The notes below the pieces were generated by a model that worked only from the letters and a program-made list of their open reading frames with translations, searched no databases and had not been told where the DNA came from. Shown in pieces: positions 48,377-60,974 of a stretch of DNA of 64,000 nucleotides (position 1 is the first letter of the stretch; the number at the start of each line of letters is the position of its first letter). The DNA is from Siphlonurus alternatus. Its lineage: Eukaryota; Arthropoda; Insecta; Ephemeroptera; Siphlonuridae. The stretch is from assembly GCA_949825025.1 (NCBI GenBank), contig OX463787.1, positions 1,922,001 to 1,986,000 on the forward strand, given 5' to 3'. A program made the translations under genes and the position numbers.

Positions 48377-48654
48377 TAACTCACTCTCACTCAGCACGTT
48401 GTCACATTAAATATGTAATCTAACGACAAGTACAAGCCCGACCTCTGTTCTTAATATAATCCTCTGTACATGTCTAATATGTTTACGAGTGTCACGTTTT
48501 TCTTGGCAATGACATCATGAACTGAAATGTCAACTTGTACGTTGACAGCTTGGCTACAGATGTAATTACATGTGATCAACACTTAATAGGATTGTTATAA
48601 TTAATTAATTATTTTTTTATTAATCAAAACACAATTATGTACTTCTACGTACTA

Positions 48655-48865
48655 ATTACTTTGAAACCCCGAACCTTCCGAAACCCTAACTTGAGCATTT
48701 CGTACGCTCTTCCGGAACAAGGGGCGATCATCCCGGCATTTGTCTGTGACTGAGGGAAACGTGGAAACCTCAGCCAGGATGGACGCTGTAGTTTTGTCAA
48801 TAAACCTGCAGAAGTGCAATGGTCCAAAGCCAGGGGAACCATATAGTGGAAAAGCGCAACGATTT
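48655..48865 (-). repeat. SINE, second tail type, headless
   Basis: TTCCGAAACCCTAACTTGAG, CTCTTCCGGAACAAGGGGC, then TGTGACTGAGGGAAACGTGG and AACCTCAGCCAGGATGGACG. It matches 52042-52250 but has no 5S head. Confidence 0.7.
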
Positions 48866-49475
48866 GCCCCTGTTGGTTTCAGTTTAATATGCCAATGGGG
48901 CAGCCACCCGAATATCAGAGGGTCATTTTTGAATATTTCATAATTAGGGAGTTTTTACTATTTTTCTATAAATTAATTTTGCATTAAAGTACTTAAATTA
49001 TAAGCTTTTTTAAATATTTTTATACTTCACTTTAGAATAATTATGAAAAATAATTGTAAAAAAATATATAAAAAATGTAAATTATATAAAAATTAAAATA
49101 ATTTAATTTACAATTTTTTTAGTGATTTTTTGATAACAAAAAAATAATAAATTATATTTAAAATTAAAATTTCTACCTCCTTTTGGAATTTAACAGAAAA
49201 TATAATAAAATAACTTGAAAAAATCAAACTTAAATTCATTTCATCAACTCCCTATATAATGTAATTATATGTCTAACTTAATTCATCATCACATTATATT
49301 CATGATAAAATTCACTCCATTGTATTTTTGAATATAATTAACTAGCAGACAGCCTCATGTCATTTAGAAAGACAGTACGGGCGTAACAATGGAATTTGCA
49401 ACAATGGGAGCTAATTATCTTCGTAGACAGCGTAATGTGGGTGTTAATGTGAGGGTAATTGTGACCATTCTTACC
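48866..49475. other. AT-rich DNA, nothing recognised
   Basis: No supported feature. Confidence 0.4.
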
Positions 49476-49727
49476 CTTTTCATCTTCAACTCATCTAAAC
49501 CTGACCTTTTCAAGTCCCTTCATCTCAAAAACACACTTTTTCTTCTTCACTCAAAGTGAAAATGAAGACAATATTTCTAACATTTTATGTTCAATAAGAG
49601 GAAAGAAGACGTAATCTCGTCTTTGTTCCTTGAAAACGGTGTAAAATAAGAGAAAAAAAAGACAAGGATGAACGTAGAAAGTGAAAAAATATAGGAAAAA
49701 ATATTTTAACTTTGGTATATGTGATTA
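49476..49727 (+). mobile_element. MITE family A, diverged
   Basis: CATCTTCAACTCATCTAAAC, CTCAAAGTGAAAATGAAGAC, TTCTAACATTTTATGTTC and TATTTTAACTTTGGTATA. Confidence 0.65.
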
Positions 49728-50175
49728 TAAACTAAGGGCTGCAAAGATATGAAGATGAAACAATGAATACTGTTCACTGAATGGAAAGATAGAACAATTT
49801 AATTAACTTGCCTATAGGTATTATTTATGTAAATAACTTTTAGTATGAATATTGTATTTGATATTTAGCTTCAAATTTTTATAATTATGATGATAAAGAG
49901 CTCGAATTTATAATTCAGGAAGCCGCGGTTCTTACATGTTAAACTTGCGTTTTATGAAGAATGATTGTGATTTCTACTGTATAATTTAATCTATATTTTG
50001 TTAGAATTTGTTCGTAAACTTAATACTGAATAAAATTTCAATGCTGTAACATTGCTCTCCTCAATTATGTGAACTCTAAATTGTGTATTTTCTTGTAGTT
50101 TTAATTTTGATTATAGTAAGAAACTTGAAAAATGGAAGTAGAAACAGATTTCATTTCCATGTAAAAAGAAGCATT

Positions 50176-50508
50176 TTAACGATTAATCTCTGTTACTGCT
50201 GAAGTCAAAGAAAATCGACAATATCGAATGAAATAAATTTAAAAAAAATCAAGAATGTTTTAAAACTTAAAAACGCTTATGATTTGAGCAAATTCAATTA
50301 TCTTGCAGTTTTCTCATAACAGCTCCATTTTCGGTTTCCATCCATAAGGCCAATGTTAAACTACCAACCTCAGTTTTCACAAAACTGATAAAACAAATTC
50401 GCTTCAAAATTTGCATGCCATCTACTAATGGTGAGTTCCTACGTCCCCTGCAAGTTTTGTTACATTCAAGCGGTACGATTGCGAGATATCAACCTACTGA
50501 GATTCATC
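50176..50508 (-). mobile_element. MITE (family D, copy 3)
   Basis: TTAACGATTAATCTCTGTTA to ACCTACTGAGATTCATC; the interior is inverted relative to copies 1 and 2 (GTTTCCATCCATAAGGCCAA, GTCCCCTGCAAGTTTTGTTA). Confidence 0.8.
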
Positions 50509-52041
50509 AAAATATAAATCTGAAAAGAAAAGAAAATTTGTATAACATCAAAACAAATGTTTAACCCAAATAGTATTATGGTGTTGATAGTTTAAGAATG
50601 CTATGTTAGAAAATAGACTTGATCTGGTATTACATCACTTCACCCCCCCTTAAATTGGCACATATTGAACTGATCCAAATAAAAAACAACGTAAATTTAA
50701 GACAGTTCTATTACAAAATAAGGGGGGGAGTCATTAAAAGATGTTTTAATTATAAATTTATGAATACTATTTCATTCATATAAATATTTATTAATGAATG
50801 AGTATACACCAGACTATATTAAGAATGAAATAAATAGTCATAGCACTCAATTTTAAAGAATATAAAAAGAAACTTTATGTTCTATTAACTCAAAGTTATA
50901 TGAAGTATATTTAAATATCATATGATCTTTTGGGTCCATGCCAGAATTAGTAAATACTACAATTAGTATGCGACCGTGCGTGAAATGGCTGTAGAAAATT
51001 TATTGTTATAAATCAGCAGTTTTACTGTTGCAACAGACAATTGGATTTACTAACTGCAATTTCCATCAATATGTAAAGTTTAATTATTTTTTACAAACTA
51101 AATATTGATATTCAGAAATATTCATATTTTAAAATCTTTATTATTAATAGTCTATAAAAATAAAATGACATTTTTTATGGTGCATTAAAAAAAAATTATA
51201 ACTTGGTTACTGTAATCAATGTTATATTTAAAATATAATATCATATCAAAATTAAATATTTAATTTTAAATAAACAAAAAATTTAACATTGGCATTTTAA
51301 ATTGTCAAACAAAAATAATAAACTTACATACCAGGCAACGCAAAGGTGTGTTTTCTTGCTTAGATACTGTATGTAAAATAGTGTGTTTAAATATAACGAG
51401 TACATCTTATTTTACAAATCGTCATTAGAAATAATGAAATATAATTAATCGCTGTTAAAGAATTACTGCAGTTATAAAACAAAATGCATAAAAAGGACCC
51501 ACTTTCTAAATTAAGTATATTTATATTTATAATGTCGCATGTTTATGGATGTCTATTGCATCATTTTTACTGCAGTCCAGTTATTAAAATACAGAGAGCT
51601 TTAATTTGAAAAGCTCTCTGTAAAAGGTCACTTCCTAAACAAACTATAATTGACTTTGTACTAACAAAATAATTTGTTTAACGTACAATGTGAATTTTAA
51701 ATGAAATATTTTTCGGTTATTATATTTTTATGCATTATTTGCAATTATTATATATATTAAAAACACAAATACATGTTATAATTGAAATTCTTTATATTGA
51801 AAATCCTTTTTTTTTCAATCCATTTAAAAAAAGGCTTGATAATCTCGGTATTGCTAATAAGATGAACCTTTATTATTTTATTATTGGTACTAATGGTCAA
51901 AAATAGCTTTGGAGAATTATACAGAATTTTAATTCTTTAGTCCAATTATTTATATATTTTTTCAGACTTCATAAGCATATTATTTTATTTTTTAATCAAA
52001 CCCTAACTGGATACTTCTATATACTTACTAATTACTCACTA
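50509..52041. other. AT-rich DNA with one hairpin
   Basis: An inverted repeat TACAGAGAGCTT...AAGCTCTCTGTA lies at 51590-51622 (12-bp stem, short loop). Otherwise nothing is recognised. Confidence 0.4.
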
Positions 52042-52375
52042 AGTTTGAAACTCTGAACCTCCCCAAACCCTATATAACTTAGCGTTTCGCGGGCTCTTCC
52101 GGAACGGGAGCGGCCACGACCTTATATACAATCCATTCCGGCATTTGCCTGCGACTGAGGGAAACGTGGAAACCTCAGCCAGGATGGACGCTACAGTGAA
52201 GTGCAATGGTCCAAAGCGAGGAGAATCACATATAGTGGAAAAGCGCAACGATTTACCCCTGGATGGGAAACGTGGTTTTTGTTGAAAATTTTCACTCATC
52301 CAACTACTAATCACGCTCAGCATTGCTTGACTTCAGTGATCTGATGAGACCCGGTCAAGCGCACTGCGCCACCCA
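52042..52375 (-). repeat. 5S-headed SINE, second tail type, full length
   Basis: On the minus strand: head GACCGGGTCTCATCAGATCA, CTGAAGTCAAGCAATGCTGA, GCGTGATTAGTAGTTGGATG; then a body with GTAAATCGTTGCGCTTTTCC and CTTTGGACCATTGCACTTC; core GGCTGAGGTTTCCACGTTTC; tail TGCCGGAATGGATTGTATAT, GGTCGTGGCCGCTCC. Confidence 0.85.
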
Positions 52376-52702
52376 CCCACATGATATATATACTTTGTGT
52401 TTAAACACCAGACTATAATAGATATTCTTGTATACGCAAGTAATGCATGAACTTAAATATAGGAAAAACTATGTTAAACAAAAAAATCAAGAATGTAACT
52501 TAATCTTGTTAGAAGCAATGCTCTAAAACGGAAACAAACAATAATACCCTTGAAAAACATCAAGTATACGTTTTTATTGTTGCACGTAGGCCTTGTCACC
52601 GCAGGGTTAATTGTTGATCACGAGGGTTAAGCTCCACCATAGTTGTGTCATTTGTGACGTAACAATGGTGGACGTGACGAGACAAACGTGCGATCTAGTG
52701 GG

Positions 52703-52824
<122 letters not shown>

Positions 52825-52916
52825 GCGTTATACTCCCCGCCTAAATATTTGCATACGAGAGTTAGACATAAGGTGTGAAAATAAAACTAGTTATAGCAAT
52901 GAGGTTAAACTTGGAG

Positions 52917-53030
52917 CAGTGCATTGACCTGATCACTGAAGTCAAGATACGTCATGCGTGCTTAGTACTTGGATGGGTGACCATTTTAAGTAAAAATCAC
53001 GTTGCTTCCTTCCTGGAGTAAATTGAAACG
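52917..53030 (+). repeat. 5S-rRNA-derived SINE, head only
   Basis: GCATTGACCTGATCACTGAAG, then GTGCTTAGTACTTGGATGGG, TGACCATTTTAAGTAAAAAT and CTTCCTTCCTGGAGTAAA, truncated after the body start. Confidence 0.75.
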
Positions 53031-53494
53031 TAAATCATTGAAATTTGTAAGCATATGGGTACTATTTCTACGATATTTACGTTATGTTTTGTAATTACAT
53101 TTAAAAACAAATTAAAAAAATAAATATTTTGATTTTCACATATATACAGTATATTATGTTATAGCAGTTTTCAAAATATGTTTTTGAAAAAAATTATTTT
53201 AGTTTTATCACATCGAGATTTTTGGAACGGAAGTTGAGGTATTTGTAATGAAAAATGTCTGGTTATGGAACAAATAAATTTTTTTCACAAAAACTAAGAT
53301 AGCCAATTCATGAACACTAAAGAACACTATGAATTCATGAATAAATTTGAAAACTCCACGATTTTTATGATAAAAGTCTCATATTAATTTGACTAATTGA
53401 CTAACGTGTTGGTGATATAGTTGCATGTAAAGTTAACTTAGAAGTGTGAACTTTTTACATGGACACTTAATAATATAAACGGTTCATTGACATA

Positions 53495-53600
53495 AGCTGC
53501 ATGTGACGTCAATCCTGAATGAAGTTTCCACACTTCCCTCAGTCACATGTAAATGCTAAGATGGATTGCAAAGCAGTAGCCGCCCTTTTCTGAATGAAAT
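53495..53600 (+). repeat. SINE core and tail fragment
   Basis: GTCAATCCTGAATGAAGTTTC, CACACTTCCCTCAGTCACAT, GGATTGCAAAGCAGTAGCCG. It is preceded by a TGACGTCA (53504). Confidence 0.5.
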
Positions 53601-54353
53601 AAGTTTGCGTTGTGAACATACTTGTTAGTGAGTAATTAGAAGTCCCTAATTAAGGTTTCATAATTTAATAAAAAATATGTAAGAAAGATTTTCGTTAATA
53701 ATTATAACTTAAATTTTAATAGGTATAATAATTATACATTGTGCTATTAATCGCTTTTTTAAAAAAAACTTTTCGTAAAATATTTTATAACCTCAAAACA
53801 TATTATTATTTTAATTTTTCCTTAACTTGAATTAAAGTAGAAATGCTAGGCTATTATTTACATAATTACTGTCATTTAATTAAAAAGATTTTAAATGTTT
53901 TACATTTTATTTTGTTAATTTTATTATTTATTTTAAAAATATATTTCTAATTAATTAATATTTTTTTTATATTTGAATATTTTAATTGAAAATAACAATA
54001 ATATATTATTAAAATTAATGTAATATTAATAATATAAAAATATATAAATAATAAATTATAGCTTGTAAAAGTATGACAAAATTCAATCAGTCTCACCTGT
54101 GTTTAGGAATAGTAAATACTATAATACATCATACTAAATAATTCAAATAAGTTGCAACAGTTAAGATTAATCAAATTAGAGCAAGCACATGACATAATAT
54201 AATGTAGGAGGGGCCTTGTGACGTATTCTAAATGTACACCGCAGTACAAAATTTTCGTTATCTTTGATATTTGAACGCTGTAAATCTATTATGTTTAATG
54301 ATGCATGAAATTTTGATAGAAAGAAGAGAGGCGATTGTCGATGACGATGAATT
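53601..54353. other. AT-rich DNA, nothing recognised
   Basis: No supported feature. Confidence 0.4.
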
Positions 54354-54618
54354 GAGGATCGACCTCAAAATTTTTATTTCAGAAATGGATAGAGGGTGCT
54401 ATTTTTATGCTACTCTGATTTTTTAGAGCCAGGGAACTATTTTTTAAATAATTATTGAAAGTAAAGAGAAAGTGACGCCTCTCTTAATAAAAAGATTGGA
54501 CCTAAAAGGGGCATGGGTTCAAATCCAACTTCGGCAATTTTTGAACAATACTTCCCGGGTTCTAAAAAATCTAAGTGGCATAACATTGCACCCTTTATCA
54601 ATTTTTGCAATACAAATT
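54354..54618. mobile_element. Foldback MITE (family E, copy 3)
   Basis: GGATCGACCTCAAAATTTTT, AATGGATAGAGGGTGCT, TATTGAAAGTAAAGAGAAAG, the GGGCATGGGTTCAAATCC centre, and CACCCTTTATCAATTTTTGC; the last bases of the right end are lost. Confidence 0.65.
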
Positions 54619-54881
54619 TTAGAGCACTTTATTTAAGTTCACGACGCCTCCACAGTGAGTTGTCCAGAAATAGTTGAGGGTTACGAAAGTTCTGTCTGGA
54701 GGTATACAGAACTGATGACGAGATATCTGGCACATACTTGACTCACGAGGTATGAGCACGAGGGTTTATGACACGTAGATACGACAGGTAACCTGGTAAC
54801 GTTCGTGGTATCTGAAAGTGTACACTTCAGGACAGTACAAATGTTTTCTCACGAGCTTGAAGAGATATAAAATTCCAAGTT

Positions 54882-55106
54882 CTTATAGAGGCTTAAAGTG
54901 CGGGAAAATTTTCTCCATAAGCCACCATGATAGAAAATTTGATTTTTTTTTTTAACTATTAAAGCTATGAATTTGAAACCATCTCCTACCTCCCCACCCA
55001 TTTATAGGTTTCTTGATAATGAAACCAGTGCTTATTTTTCTCTAAAAAGCTTATTTAATGCCAAGGTGGGCTTTACCCACCTTGTTTAATGCCAAAAATG
55101 CAATTT

Positions 55107-55140
<34 letters not shown>

Positions 55141-55206
55141 TAGGATAGATAGGACAGTGGAAATACCGCAAAATCAGCTGACTTTGCAATGAAATCTCTA
55201 TATAAG
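54882..55206. mobile_element. Inverted-end repeat (family M, copy 2)
   Basis: CTTATAGAGGCTTAAAGTGC on the left and AAATCTCTATATAAG on the right are inverted. The interior AAAATTTTCTCCATAAGCCA and TTTGAAACCATCTCCTACC match copy 1. It contains a local palindrome (CCAAGGTGGGCTTTACCCACC) and a T30 run. Confidence 0.65.
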
Positions 55207-55340
55207 TAACATTCGTGGTGTCCCGAGATGTACCAAGTGTTATTTACTAGTACTACCCCACGACTAGTAAAAAAAAAAAACTGGTAAGTTCTATACGTGC
55301 CAAGTTTTCCCATATAATCAACCAAGCAGTCGGTTTTTGC

Positions 55341-55519
55341 TCAGTTCGTCTCCGCAGTTCTTTGTCTCTAATTGCATGCAAATTGTGAAAGTTAGGGAGT
55401 TTGCTTGCGTGCCCGGTGGCCGCATTGCATGGAAGTTGAGAATTGAATTTAAAAAATGCTTAAATTCTTTATTTTCCTGCCAAGTGTTTTGATAATGGTT
55501 ATCTGTGGCAACTTATCAG
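55341..55519 (+). CDS. Possible first exon with signal peptide, unidentified gene
   Basis: An ATG at 55456 opens a frame starting MLKFFIFLPSVLIMVICG and ending in a CAG|GTAACA donor at 55519/55520 (64 coding bases, phase 1). The peptide has a lysine-bearing N-terminus, a strong hydrophobic core and a small-residue cleavage area, typical of a secreted protein. Upstream, TCAGTT at 55341 fits an arthropod initiator, with a 115-bp GC-richer leader (GTGCCCGGTGGCCGCATTGC). Foldback G2 sits 29 bp into the putative intron. No second exon was identified, so the product is unknown and this could be chance. Confidence 0.3.
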
Positions 55520-55547
55520 GTAACATCCAGTTCTTAATTCTCTAATT

Positions 55548-55910
55548 TTAAGAGGAAGGTAACACAGATCAGCTGATCGATGTAGTCTCATTTGATTAAC
55601 ACGTGTAAGTCTTAGCAGACACTGCATTTTTTTTTGAGATACAGATTTTAGTTCCTTAAAAGCCACAAAGAATTTCGAAACACTTTGTTTAATTTTTTAA
55701 TTTGGTTCTTCATGAGAAATCCCTTTGCTAAAAATTAATTAAAAAAAATCAAATTGAATAATTGTTTTGAAATTTTTTCTGTTGCTATAAAGTACTGAAA
55801 TCTGTCTCTAAAAAAAATTTCAGTATGTTTGTGTGTCTGCTAACGTGAGCTTACATGTTAATCAAATGGAACTGCATCGATCAGCTGATCCGTGTTATCT
55901 TCCCCTTAAG
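55548..55910. mobile_element. Foldback element (family G, copy 2)
   Basis: TTAAGAGGAAGGTAACAC, GATCAGCTGATCGATG and CATTTGATTAACACGTG on the left; ACATGTTAATCAAATGGAAC, CGATCAGCTGATCCGTGTTA and TCTTCCCCTTAA on the right. Confidence 0.75.
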
Positions 55911-56555
55911 GGTTGTTATAGGCATCTTAGTTTGAATGGGCGTCGGCCTTTCCTATATGTGTCTTTCATCCTGTTCATATAGCTTTTTCTATTAGAGTAA
56001 ACAGATTAGGCAAACAAAACAGAAAAAATGCTGCGAGGTACAGAAAAATGACAGAAATAGTACATAACATAATAGAGAATTACAAAATATAAGGCATATA
56101 AATAATAAGTATAAAAAAATAAATGTAATTAATGTTCTTAATAAACGTTAAAGGTTGAGAAGTTCAATGTAGTAAAAGACTTTCACCCAATTAAAATTAC
56201 CACAGCTATAAAAAATAAACGTTTAAAAGGCTCACATTTTCATTCATGAAATCTAATACGCTTATAGTTCCCTAGAGTTTCAAGTCAGCTGATTTTGCGG
56301 TGTTTCCACGGTCCTATCTAAAATAAAATAAAAAACAATCTTATAAAAATTTTCGTATTCAACTTCTCTTGATCGCATTTTTCTTCTTGCGTCTTTTTCA
56401 TTTTTGTTTCACTTGGAATGTTGTAAAATATGAGGAAAAAAATAAGAGAAGAAAAATAATTATTTTTTTTTAATTTACTGCAATTTTTATTGCAACAATA
56501 TAACTATTAAATTATAATTATTTGAATTTCCATTCGAAATTGCTGATTTAGCATT
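55911..56555. other. Intergenic, one M-family scrap
   Basis: TTTCAAGTCAGCTGATTTTG and TTTCCACGGTCCTATCTAAA at 56278-56325 match the middle of family M (13629-13670). Otherwise plain AT-rich DNA. Confidence 0.4.
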
Positions 56556-56814
56556 CCCTAGTTGAAAAATTACGTCTTCAAATCTTACAATAAACGTCTA
56601 AACCTAATCCTTTTACCTCTGAAACACATGTTATTTTTCATCTTCGCTCAAAGTGAGGATGAAATGAAGACAATATTTCTAACATTTTGTGCTCAATAAG
56701 AGGAAAGAAGACGTAATCTCGTCTTTTTACCTCTTAAATGGTTCAAAATAGAAAGGAATTAGACGAGAAGAGAGCTTAATAGTGAATAAAAGATTAAATT
56801 TATTTCAACTCGGG
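56556..56814 (+). mobile_element. MITE family A, full length
   Basis: CCCTAGTTGAAAAATTACGTC to TTTATTTCAACTCGGG; all landmarks present. Confidence 0.85.
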
Positions 56815-56926
56815 CTATAGAGCAATACTCAGTAGAAGATATTAAATATTAGTTTTTGATTCAAAATTACATCTCTAATAAATTTTTAAATTAATAGCTT
56901 GAATTTTAAATATTATTACAAATAAT

Positions 56927-57046
56927 GGGTGCGATTCATGTAGCCAGGTTTCTTAACCACGTTTAACTATACCTGTTTTACGCGTGTTAAACGACCCTAG
57001 TTAAACGTGGTTAGAAACCTGGTTAACTGCTTCGTGAATCGCGCCC
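56927..57046. mobile_element. Snap-back MITE (family B, copy 4)
   Basis: Ends GGGTGCGATTCA and TGAATCGCGCCC, flanked by AAT on both sides (56924-56926, 57047-57049). The left end has lost the CGAAGCAGTTA segment. Confidence 0.8.
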
Positions 57047-57476
57047 AATATAAATTCGTTATTGCTTAAATAATGTTACTGTAAAATGAAATATTTTTCT
57101 TTATTGAATTTCCGTGAAAACCTTAAGTTTGAAATCTATTCTCAACATTCAGTCGTCATTATATGTTGGTTGTATATGTCGTAGTTAAATATCAAATATC
57201 TAACAGTTGTAAATTGTAACAAGAAAGCTACGTCATTAAAATTTAACGGTCAAATATACAACTGGAAGCCATTAAAAAGATCACAAAATAATTGTTTTAC
57301 AACGATGGAGTTTTGATTCGAAGAAATTTTACGCTTACCTATTATCATACAACTTCTAAGTATACATAAAAAAAATATAAATTTTGAATAAATTTTTTAT
57401 GGGTGATATAACATGGTATATGAATAAAAATAATTTTGTGACATTTAATTTTTTTATATATATTTAAATTACGAAA
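57047..57476. other. AT-rich DNA, nothing recognised
   Basis: No supported feature. Confidence 0.4.
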
Positions 57477-57545
57477 TGCATTGACCGGTTATCGTCAGAT
57501 CACACAAGTTAAGCAATGCCAAGCGTGGATAGGTGACCCTCTTTT
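57477..57545 (+). repeat. 5S-rRNA-derived SINE, short head fragment
   Basis: GCATTGACCGGTTATCGTCA, GATCAC, AAGTTAAGCAATGCCAAGCG, then GATAGGTGACC with the middle of the promoter deleted. Confidence 0.65.
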
Positions 57546-58129
57546 AACAACAATGATTTTCATAACAATAATAATCACATTTTTTTACACGCAGATATTA
57601 ATCTTTGAGTTCCCCTGGCTTCAGAGTTCAGACAATGCTTCTTCAGTGACGAAAATCTGCAAATAGCGTTCCTCCTTATTGAGATCTCTATATAAATATA
57701 CGTTTTTCTTAGTCAAAGGTAAAGGATGGGATGCATTTTCTAGTCTGTGGCTGACCCAATTTCAGATGATTTCGTGAAATAAACATGTTAGGAATTTGGA
57801 AGGAATTAATAAAACCTTTTAAAAGATTTATAAGGATTTAAATTATATTACTTATAGATGTCCCAATTAAGGGGGAAGAGGGTGGGAGGTGGAATTTAAT
57901 AACCCCCATACTCTTTTACAGCGGAAAAAAGTGTAAAAATTGCCCCTAAAAACATAAAAAGCAACCTGAAGAAAAAAAGGTTAGGAGAATTGATTCAAAA
58001 TTGTATAAACTAAATGTAATTAAATAGTGGGTGATTTGACCCCCCTCCCCTCTCTTGTGATGTGTGGGACAAAAAAAAATATATTGGTATTATTGAATCG
58101 TTTTTTAATATTACTGATTTAAATATACC
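57546..58129. other. Intergenic, nothing recognised
   Basis: No supported feature. Confidence 0.4.
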
Positions 58130-58585
58130 TCGATAAAAATACATTGAAGTTATGACATTTTACTAAAATTATCACACCTATGTAGATATGACACTTTGGA
58201 AATAACTTCCACTTGTCTATACTATGATTTAATTATACAAAAATATAAAATAATATAAAAAAAAATAAAATTGCAGTTTTGACATTTTACTATCATCACA
58301 CGTATGTAGATATGCCACTTTAAAGTTACTTGCCCACTTCCTTCAGTAATTTGATACAACAATGAAAATAACATCCATCTAAAATTGTAGTAATGACATT
58401 TTACTATTATCACACGTATGTAGATATGCCTCTTTGAAGTTACCTGCCCATTTCCTACTATGGTTTAATACAACAAAAATCTTTATTAAAAATAAAAAAT
58501 TGCAGTAATGACATTTTACTATTATCACACGTATGTAGATATGCCTCTTTGAAGTTACCTGCCCATTTGCTACTATGGTTTAATA
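58130..58585 (+). repeat. Tandem repeat, about 115-bp period, four copies
   Basis: The unit landmarks TGACATTTTACTA, TATCACACGTATGTAGATAT and AGTTACCTGCCCATTTCC start near 58153, 58279, 58395 and 58509. The last two copies are nearly identical, the first most diverged, which fits one-sided expansion. Confidence 0.85.
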
Positions 58586-60654
58586 CGTAATACGGGGTGG
58601 CCGACCGAATATAGCGGTCCTAAATATAGTCCAGCCTACAGTGGGACCGTTAGAGCCAGCAGTAGATCGTTGAGAGAGGCGGAGAATGAAAGACAGGCTC
58701 GCGAGCTCTTTACTAAATTGTTGTGAACCTCAGCTCTCCATCGCTCGATCTAGTGAAAACATCCCCTACCCTCCCTGCACTGGCAACAATAATGAAAAAG
58801 GTAACAATTATCTAGGTAGAGTTTAAACAAGCAGAAAAAGAATAAATTTGTTTAAAAACATAATATAATATATTGATTTTTAAACAAATTTGTATTTCCA
58901 ATTGCATGTAAAATAGACATGTACATTTAATTAATTGTAAAGTACAATCCTTGCCTCTGAAAATTTCTCTTTCCAACCTTGTTAATCACCATGCTCCGTA
59001 ACTGTAAGGATATGCTAGGCTGCAGAAGGGAACTTTTCAAAGGCGAAGAGTGTACATACAATGATATACTTCAGTGAATTTAATTATTAATTTATGTTTA
59101 CTTGACGTTATACAAAATTTAAAATTAAAACTAACTTTAGCAAATTGAAAAATTAATTGATGGAGAGTAGGAAGAAATACCAAAAAATGACAGTGTCTAA
59201 AATTTTTGTACTATTGTCAATTATAATTAAAGTAGATGGAACATTACAAATTCTTTCGATAACTACACCTGAAATTTTTACCACTTATCCCCCTTGGGCC
59301 AATTAGAATTATCAAATAAAATTCATGGGGGGTAACGCAATAATATTTTGAGATAATCAAGCTTTTGTTCCCCATTTGATTAACATGTAAAACTGATATT
59401 TTTCGTGGAATTTTTGCAAAAAAGTACTCATAGCTCGAAATCCTGTTCGAGATTGATATATTTTTCTTTCGGAATGTATTAGTAAAAACTCAAAGCTTTG
59501 TATTGCAAACTACTGCTATAGGGCCAACGGAATATTATTTTTTGCTAATCAACTTTGAAGATGTCAATCTGAGAGCAGCCCATGATAAACTTGGACTTCA
59601 CGGCATCCATCTTGAAAATGTACAAAATTTTTAAAAAAATTACTACGCAATGGAAAAAAATTAAATAAGAAAACTGAGGTGACAGTTCTCTTCTAAATTT
59701 GATTTTCTTATTTGTCAAATAAAAATCAACATTTTTCTAATAAGTTATAATGCTTGAAAGGTGAAGTTAAAAAATTTGTCTGCTATGCAGGTTGCATAAT
59801 TTACTAATTACCCGAACAGCTGATTTGTTTTTTAAGATTTTTTTTAATGAAATGTCTAATGTCATATCAAATTTCTAACACAGTACCTTAAAAAAATTAA
59901 TTCAATAAAATGTGACAATAAAACTTTTTTAAACTCATCTAATTTAAGTAATAAAATAATTATTCAAAAATATAAAACAGTTTCTATTTGGCGTTAAAAA
60001 AATTATTTATTGTTGTAAAATTTACAACATTTGTTAAGTTAATTGATATTGAATTAATTTTATATTTCTATTAATTTTTTATTGTAAATTTGTATTTTAG
60101 ATAAATGAAGTATAATTTAATTAATGCATTATCAAGTAAGTATAATAGTAGCATATTCAAAAAAAAATACGTTATCATGCTTGAAATGAGGACGTAATAT
60201 TGATACAGAAATAATTGAAGTAACAATGCTTGTCAATAATTATGAGTTGTTGGTACTTTAAAAGTAGTATTTTTCAGGCATTACGATACTTCACAAATTT
60301 TGATAATTATACTAAGATAAAAAAAATTTACCGCTGCAATTAAAAAATCTTAGTTCAGAAATTATTTTTAATAATTTATATATTTTATTTATTAATATAT
60401 TATTTTAATTAAATTAAGTGAAAATTTTTACATTTTAAATTTGTTATTTTATTACCCATATCATGGTTTAATTATAAATTAGAGAATTAATAATTTATGA
60501 TAATTCAATGATTGATAGGGAGTTTATACAGCAAAATGTAAATCTGTTCCAACAGATAATTGGGTGATTCAAATGCTTGCTAATGATGGGAAATTTTGGG
60601 AAAATTATTTAAATTAGTAGATTCATAATGATAATATAAGTTATAGTGAATACA
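58586..60654. other. Intergenic, mostly featureless
   Basis: 58600-58790 is GC-richer (GTGGCCGACCGAATATAGCG, GAGAGAGGCGGAG, GGCTCGCGAGCTC) but no exon could be defined. A CCCATTTGATTAACATGTAA stretch at 59369 resembles one arm of family G. The rest is AT-rich. Confidence 0.4.
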
Positions 60655-60974
60655 ATGGAGTATTGACCTCAATTTTTTTTTATTGCAGAAATGGATAGAG
60701 GGTGCAAAGTTATGCTACTAAGATTTTTTTCAGATTTTTTACAGCCCGGGAACTATTTTTAAAAAATTATTGAAAGTTATATTTGTGACGTCACGAGACG
60801 CCGCTCCTTAAGAAAAAGATAGGACTTGCCGTCGCGTGACGTCACAAAAAGGACTTTCAATAATTTTTTAAAAATACTTCCCGGGCTCTAAAAAATCTGA
60901 AAAAAATCAGGGTAGCATAACTTTGCACGCTCTATCCATTTCTGCAATAAAAAAAATGGAGGACAATACTCCAT
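60655..60974. mobile_element. Foldback MITE (family E, copy 2), best preserved
   Basis: The ends ATGGAGTATTGACCTCAATT and GGAGGACAATACTCCAT are inverted, and the arms stay complementary through AATGGATAGAGGGTGCAAAG, AGCCCGGGAACTATTTTTAA and TTTGTGACGTCACGAGACGC. TGACGTCA occurs in both arms (60786, 60837). Confidence 0.9.
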
